From Brachybacterium epidermidis (GTDB lineage: Bacteria > Actinomycetota > Actinomycetes > Actinomycetales > Dermabacteraceae): a stretch of 64,000 bases of DNA. How positions within the stretch are numbered: the first letter of the stretch is position 1; every line of letters starts with the position of its first letter. The translations under genes were made by a program, and so were the position numbers. This document shows positions 60,190 to 64,000 of this stretch, one piece after another. The notes beneath the pieces are model-generated. The model was given only the letters and a program-made list of their open reading frames with translations. It was not told the DNA's origin and searched no databases. The stretch lies in the NCBI RefSeq assembly GCF_015209585.1, contig NZ_JADEYR010000001.1, forward strand, positions 434,001 to 498,000, read 5' to 3'.

Positions 60190-60962
60190 GCCCGATCGGC
60201 CGCCCGATCCGCCTCGGCGGCCTCAGGGGCCTCGCTGTCGGGACCGGGCAACTCGAGCGCGTACCCCACGCCGTGGACGGTGCGCACCAGATCCGACCCC
60301 AGCTTGCGACGCAGCGCCTTGACATGGGAGTCCACGGTGCGGGTGCCGGTGGCGTCCACCCAGTCCCACACGTCGGCCAGCAGCTGCTCGCGAGTGAGCA
60401 CGGTGCCCGGGGTCGAGGCCAGGCACAGCAGCAGGTCGAACTCCGTGGGCGTCAGGTGCGCGGGTTCACCGCCGCGGGTGACGCGCCGACCGGCCCGGTC
60501 GATCACCAGGTCGTCCAGCTCGAGCATCGTCTGGGTCTCCCTGGCAGCATCCGGTTCCGCGGCCCGCCGCACCCGACGCAGCAGCGCCTTGAGCCGTGCC
60601 ACCAGCTCCCGCATGGAGAAGGGCTTGGTCATGTAGTCGTCGGCACCCACGCCGAGACCCACCAGCATGTCGGTCTCGTCGTCACGGGCGGTCAGCATCA
60701 GCACCGGGACGGGTTCGTCGGCCTGGATCCGGCGGCACACCTCCAGGCCGTCGTAACCCGGCAGCATCACGTCCAGCACGACCACGTCCGGACGTACCTC
60801 GGCGACGGTCCGCACGCCCGTGGGGCCGTCCGGGGCCGTGCTCACGTCCCAGCCCTCGGCGGTGAGGCGATCCGCTATGGCCTGCGTGATGGTCGGTTCG
60901 TCCTCGATCACCACGACTCGTACGGGGGGAGCGCTGCTGCGACTGGTCTCAGGCGTCGACAT
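60186..60962 (-). CDS. OmpR-family response regulator
   Basis: 258 residues from ATG 60962. Receiver: I-E-D-E, V-V-L-D-V-M-L-P-G-Y-D-G, L-T-A-R, M-T-K-P-F; winged helix with P-T-E-F-D-L-L-L-C-L and D-S-H-V-K-A-L-R-R-K-L-G. The acidic tail E-A-P-E-A-A-E-A-D is unusual. It pairs with the downstream kinase. Confidence 0.9.
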   Translation of the reverse strand: MSTPETSRSSAPPVRVVVIEDEPTITQAIADRLTAEGWDVSTAPDGPTGVRTVAEVRPDVVVLDVMLPGYDGLEVCRRIQADEPVPVLMLTARDDETDMLVGLGVGADDYMTKPFSMRELVARLKALLRRVRRAAEPDAARETQTMLELDDLVIDRAGRRVTRGGEPAHLTPTEFDLLLCLASTPGTVLTREQLLADVWDWVDATGTRTVDSHVKALRRKLGSDLVRTVHGVGYALELPGPDSEAPEAAEADRAADRA

Positions 60963-61251
60963 GGCGACACTGTAGCGAGCGTCCCGGACGGCGGTCGGAT
61001 GTGACGTGCCACCCGCGACCACGGAACGAACAACCGCGTTCCTGTCAAACCGACAAGGGGGTACGTCAAGAGTTCCCCCATCGCGGGCCCCCGGGGCAAA
61101 GATTTGGCAATGGGAGCGTTGACCTGCTCGTACGTCCTGACTGCCCGGCCGTAGCCTTGACGAGGTTGTTCGGCGACGCGTCCTTCCCATGTCCAGCGTC
61201 GCGCTCGGACAGACAGGACCCGACGTCGATCCCGGAAGCAGGTAGCAAGCA
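60963..61251. other. Region upstream of regulator and M23 peptidase
   Basis: About 290 bases, no gene. It carries the promoters for divergent units and a long leader for the peptidase gene with several GC hairpins; a riboswitch of the c-di-AMP class is sometimes found before such peptidases but I cannot confirm its motifs here. Confidence 0.4.
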
Positions 61252-62142
61252 GTGGCGAACCATCGCGCCCATGGCCGAGCACTGGTGTGCGCACGCTCCG
61301 GCGGTGGAACGCACCGCGATTCCGCTGTCCGCGCCGGTGTCGTGAAGTCCGGCGTCCTGGGCGCCCTCGCCACCGCCACCATCGCCGCCCCGCTGGCCGC
61401 AACGGCCGCGGACGTCACCGAGGCGGCCCCGGCCGATCAGCCCGCTGCTTCCCCCGTCGTCGAGGCGCCCGTCGAACCGGTCCAGCCCGTCGCCCTCCCC
61501 GTCGCCGAGGCGTCGTTGCCCGCGGCCGAGGGTGCCGAGGTGCGTACCGAGGAGACCACCGCCACCCGCGCTCAGGAGCGCACCTCGCCCGCCGAGGGCA
61601 GTACCGCTTCCGCGGACGACCCGGCCGCCCCTGTCGAGGACGAGGCCACCCTGGCGGAGAACGAAGCGGTCACCGGCATCAAGGTCACCGTGCCCGAGCC
61701 GGAGCCTGAGCCCGCCGCGGTCGACGAGTCCGGCCAGGCCCTGCCCCAGAGCTCCGGCGGCTACGTACGCCCCGTGGGCGGCCCCATCACCTCAGGCTAC
61801 GGCTACCGCACCCATCCCGTGCTCGGATACAGCAAGATGCACGATGGCGTCGACTTCGGTGCCAGTTGCGGCACCCCCGTCCATTCCGCGCAGTCCGGCA
61901 CCGTCATCGCAGTCGAGTACAACGGCGCCTCCGGCAAGCGCGTGAAGGTGGACCACGGCAACGGCGTCATCACCGGCTACTACCACCTGCAGAGCTACGG
62001 CACCTCCGTGGGTGCCACCGTCGAGGCCGGCGAGGTCATCGGCTACGTGGGCTCCACCGGTCGCTCCACCGGCTGCCACCTCCACTTCGCCAAGATGGAC
62101 GAGGCCGGCACCTACTCCAACCCGATGTCGCTGCTGCGGTGA
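61252..62142 (+). CDS. Secreted M23 (LytM-type) peptidase
   Basis: 296 residues from GTG 61252. A signal/anchor region ([13 protein letters not shown]) precedes about 110 residues of Ala/Glu/Pro-rich linker, and a C-terminal peptidase M23 domain with H-x3-D (M-H-D-G-V-D-F-G) and the H-x-H (C-H-L-H-F) zinc ligands. It should cut cell-wall cross-links. It overlaps tsaD by GTGA, an unusual pairing. Confidence 0.9.
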   Translation: MANHRAHGRALVCARSGGGTHRDSAVRAGVVKSGVLGALATATIAAPLAATAADVTEAAPADQPAASPVVEAPVEPVQPVALPVAEASLPAAEGAEVRTEETTATRAQERTSPAEGSTASADDPAAPVEDEATLAENEAVTGIKVTVPEPEPEPAAVDESGQALPQSSGGYVRPVGGPITSGYGYRTHPVLGYSKMHDGVDFGASCGTPVHSAQSGTVIAVEYNGASGKRVKVDHGNGVITGYYHLQSYGTSVGATVEAGEVIGYVGSTGRSTGCHLHFAKMDEAGTYSNPMSLLR

Positions 62143-63191
62143 CCCGCACTCCCGTCGTCCTCGGTGTCGAGTCCTCCTGCGACGAGACCGGGTTCGGCAT
62201 CGTCTCCGAGGGCACCCTGCTGGGCCAGGGCCTCGCCTCGAGCGCCTCCCAGCACGCAGAGTTCGGGGGAGTGGTCCCCGAGATCGCCGCCCGCGCGCAC
62301 CTCGACGCCGCGGTGCCCATCCTGCAGATCGCCCTGCACGATGCAGGGGTGGAGCTGGGCGACATCACCCACGTGGCCGCCACCTCCGGGCCGGGACTGG
62401 CCACGGCTGTGCACGTGGGCCTGGCGGCCGCCAAGTCGGTGGCCTGGGCCCTCGATGTGCCGCTGTTCGGGGTGCACCACCTGGCCGGCCACGCCGCCGC
62501 CGACACCCTCGAGCACGGCCCGCTGCCGGAGCGCAGCATCGTGCTGATCGTCTCGGGCGGCCACACCTCCATCCTCGCCATCGGCGACCTCGTGCGGGAC
62601 CCGATCGAGCACCTCGGCGACACCCTCGACGACGCCGCCGGGGAGGCCTTCGACAAGGTGGCGCGCCTGCTGGGACTGGGCTATCCGGGCGGACCGGTGA
62701 TCTCCCGGGCCGCCGTCGACGGGGATCCTGCCGCATTCCGCTTCCCGCGGGCGATGATGCGCAGCGGCGATCCGGCCTACACCTTCTCCTTCTCCGGGCT
62801 GAAGACAGCGGTGGCCCGTACCGTTGAGACCATCGAGCGCGCAGGAGACCCGGTGCCGGTGGCGGACATCGCCGCCTCCTTCGAGCAGGCCGTGGTGGAC
62901 GTGCTGGTCGCCAAGGCGGTCCGGGCCGTCAAGGACCACGGTCTGGACACCCTGGTGATCGTCGGCGGGGTCGCCGCCAACGCGCGACTGCGGGCCGTCG
63001 CGGCCGAGCGGTGCGAGGCCGAGGGCATCGAGCTGAGGATCCCGCCTCCGCGGCTGTGCACCGACAATGGGGCGATGATCGCCGCGGTCGGTGACCTTCT
63101 GGTGCGCGCTGATGCCGACCCCAGCGGCCTCGGCATCGCAGCGGATCCCTCCGCCGTGCTGCACGGGGCACAGCTTCCGCTGCCGGCCTGA
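62139..63191 (+). CDS. tsaD: tRNA N6-adenosine threonylcarbamoyltransferase TsaD
   Basis: 350 residues. ASKHA fold with [11 protein letters not shown]-x3-H (H-L-A-G-H), [18 protein letters not shown], and G-G-V-A-A-N. It transfers threonylcarbamoyl to A37 of ANN-decoding tRNAs. tsaB, tsaE and rimI, normally just upstream in actinobacteria, are absent from this position. GTG 62139 overlaps the peptidase stop. Confidence 0.95.
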   Translation: MTRTPVVLGVESSCDETGFGIVSEGTLLGQGLASSASQHAEFGGVVPEIAARAHLDAAVPILQIALHDAGVELGDITHVAATSGPGLATAVHVGLAAAKSVAWALDVPLFGVHHLAGHAAADTLEHGPLPERSIVLIVSGGHTSILAIGDLVRDPIEHLGDTLDDAAGEAFDKVARLLGLGYPGGPVISRAAVDGDPAAFRFPRAMMRSGDPAYTFSFSGLKTAVARTVETIERAGDPVPVADIAASFEQAVVDVLVAKAVRAVKDHGLDTLVIVGGVAANARLRAVAAERCEAEGIELRIPPPRLCTDNGAMIAAVGDLLVRADADPSGLGIAADPSAVLHGAQLPLPA

Positions 63192-63326
63192 GCACCGTCC
63201 TCCCACCGCCCCTCGCCCATTGCGTGACCTCCGCCTCACCTGCGCAGCACACCCACGCAGGAGACGGCATCCGGGGCACACCCATTGCTAGACTGCCGTG
63301 GTCGGTCGTGATCCGTTCGTGACCGG

Positions 63327-63399
63327 GCCCGCGTAGCTCAGTGGATAGAGCGTCTGCCTCCGGAGCAGAAGGTCGTAGGTTCGAATCCTGTCGCGGGCA
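63327..63399 (+). tRNA. tRNA-Arg (CCG)
   Basis: Acceptor GCCCGCG/CGCGGGC, anticodon CCG in loop CTCCGGA, T arm GGTTCGAATCC, discriminator A. CCA not encoded. Confidence 0.96.
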
Positions 63400-63408
63400 C
63401 TCGTGCTA

Positions 63409-63452
63409 CGAGTCGCGACATCGTTGAGAGACGATGTCGCGACTCGGTTTTT
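63409..63452 (+). terminator. Terminator after tRNA-Arg
   Basis: 16-bp perfect stem CGAGTCGCGACATCGT / ACGATGTCGCGACTCG with 6-base loop and GTTTTT tail, the only textbook intrinsic terminator in the window. Confidence 0.95.
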
Positions 63453-63593
63453 CTGCGTGGGTTCACACTGGGTGCGATGCGGCACGACCCGAGGGCTCCT
63501 GCGCACCGACGCTCGCAGAGATCGCCGCGCACGAAGAGCGCTGGGCCCCGCCCCGTCGCCGGGGCAGGAACCCGGGCTCCTGCAGGCCCGGGC

Positions 63594-64000
63594 TCAGCCC
63601 TGCTCGCGGCGCAGCTCCAGCAAGCGGGCGAAGAGTGCGGAGGCCGCCTGGGGATCATCGATGCGCAAGGAGGCGGCGGTCTCCCCGCCGCCCACCTTGA
63701 TCGCCAGGTCCGAGTCGCCCAGCTGGGCGAACACCGACTCGTCGGTGACGTCGTCGCCCACGTACAGCCAGGCATCGGCGGCGCTGGCGCGGGCCAGCGC
63801 ATCCATCGCCACGCCCTTGGAGGTGTGGATGACCGAGAACTCCACCACCTCCTTGCCCGGGGTGACCACCACGTCCGGCAGGGTGCGGGCATAGGCCAGA
63901 GCAGCCTCGGTGGCGTTGATGGAGCCGCGCCCGCGGGCGTTGCGGGTGTGCAGCACGGCCGCGGCCGGCTTCGTCTCCACCTCCGACCCCGGGTTCTCTG
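63594..64000 (-). CDS. otsB: Trehalose-phosphatase, 3' part
   Basis: The last 135 codons of a HAD-family trehalose 6-phosphate phosphatase, open to the window edge. V-G-D-D-V-T-D-E-S-V-F is HAD motif IV with the Mg-binding Asp pair, and I-K-V-G-G-G-E-T-A-A is the usual OtsB ending. Motifs I-II lie beyond base 64000. It completes trehalose synthesis with OtsA, not in view. Confidence 0.88.
   Translation of the reverse strand, partial: ENPGSEVETKPAAAVLHTRNARGRGSINATEAALAYARTLPDVVVTPGKEVVEFSVIHTSKGVAMDALARASAADAWLYVGDDVTDESVFAQLGDSDLAIKVGGGETAASLRIDDPQAASALFARLLELRREQG

Noticed and set aside
56755-60636. 1293-codon plus-strand frame opposite kgd and the kinase
   Set aside because: Crosses three real genes on the other strand and has no recognisable domain.

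Overview
High-GC Gram-positive DNA, almost certainly an actinobacterium of the Micrococcales and most like a Brachybacterium/Dermabacteraceae relative (lineage is inference). Support: GC-rich third positions throughout, GTG starts and 4-nt ATGA/GTGA gene overlaps, a one-polypeptide 2-oxoglutarate decarboxylase/dehydrogenase (Kgd type), a SigR/RsrA thiol-stress pair, PPi-dependent phosphofructokinase, a PPA1309-family protein beside UPF0182, and the actinobacterial order sigR - (doxX) - aroA - rsgA - hisN.

Layout. 0-2.9 kb: chromosomal genes (YchJ-like, GNAT, NAD-epimerase) with a degraded acyltransferase, ending in tRNA-Lys. 2.9-19.1 kb: a mosaic accessory island bounded on the left by tRNA-Lys, a decayed HTH gene and a truncated serine recombinase, and on the right by an IS3 element. 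It holds an IS481 element split by an IS110 element, an IS1380 element with a nonsense codon, and a copper-resistance module: copZ-like chaperone, CPH-type copper ATPase, two-component system, then on the other strand YdhK, CueP, a TlpA-like thioredoxin and CcdA, and beyond IS1380 a cysteine-rich four-helix copper storage protein. Two identical 16-bp CsoR-type palindromes lie in the island; one sits in the copZ promoter, one is orphaned. 19-30 kb: bioY, a NYN/LOTUS protein, oxidoreductases, an ArsR-lipoprotein-CDF cluster with a 17-bp tandem repeat, and a Pr6Pr membrane domain in frame with a cytochrome P450. 30-47 kb: tRNA-His, an oligoribonuclease/AGE-isomerase fusion, nei, lhr, sodA, ssb, UPF0182, tRNA-Arg and initiator tRNA. 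47-64 kb: core genes pfp, hisN, rsgA, aroA, sigR/rsrA, a 24-residue ribosomal protein, kgd (frameshifted as given), a two-component pair, an M23 peptidase coupled to tsaD, tRNA-Arg and the 3' part of otsB.

How it fits together. The copper genes cover sensing (operator plus two-component system), cytosolic chaperoning (CopZ), export (CopB-type ATPase), extracytoplasmic binding (YdhK, CueP), extracytoplasmic thiol repair (TlpA/CcdA) and cytosolic storage (Csp). The core right half is dominated by ordinary housekeeping genes; the unusual items there are domain fusions, local duplications and one frameshift.
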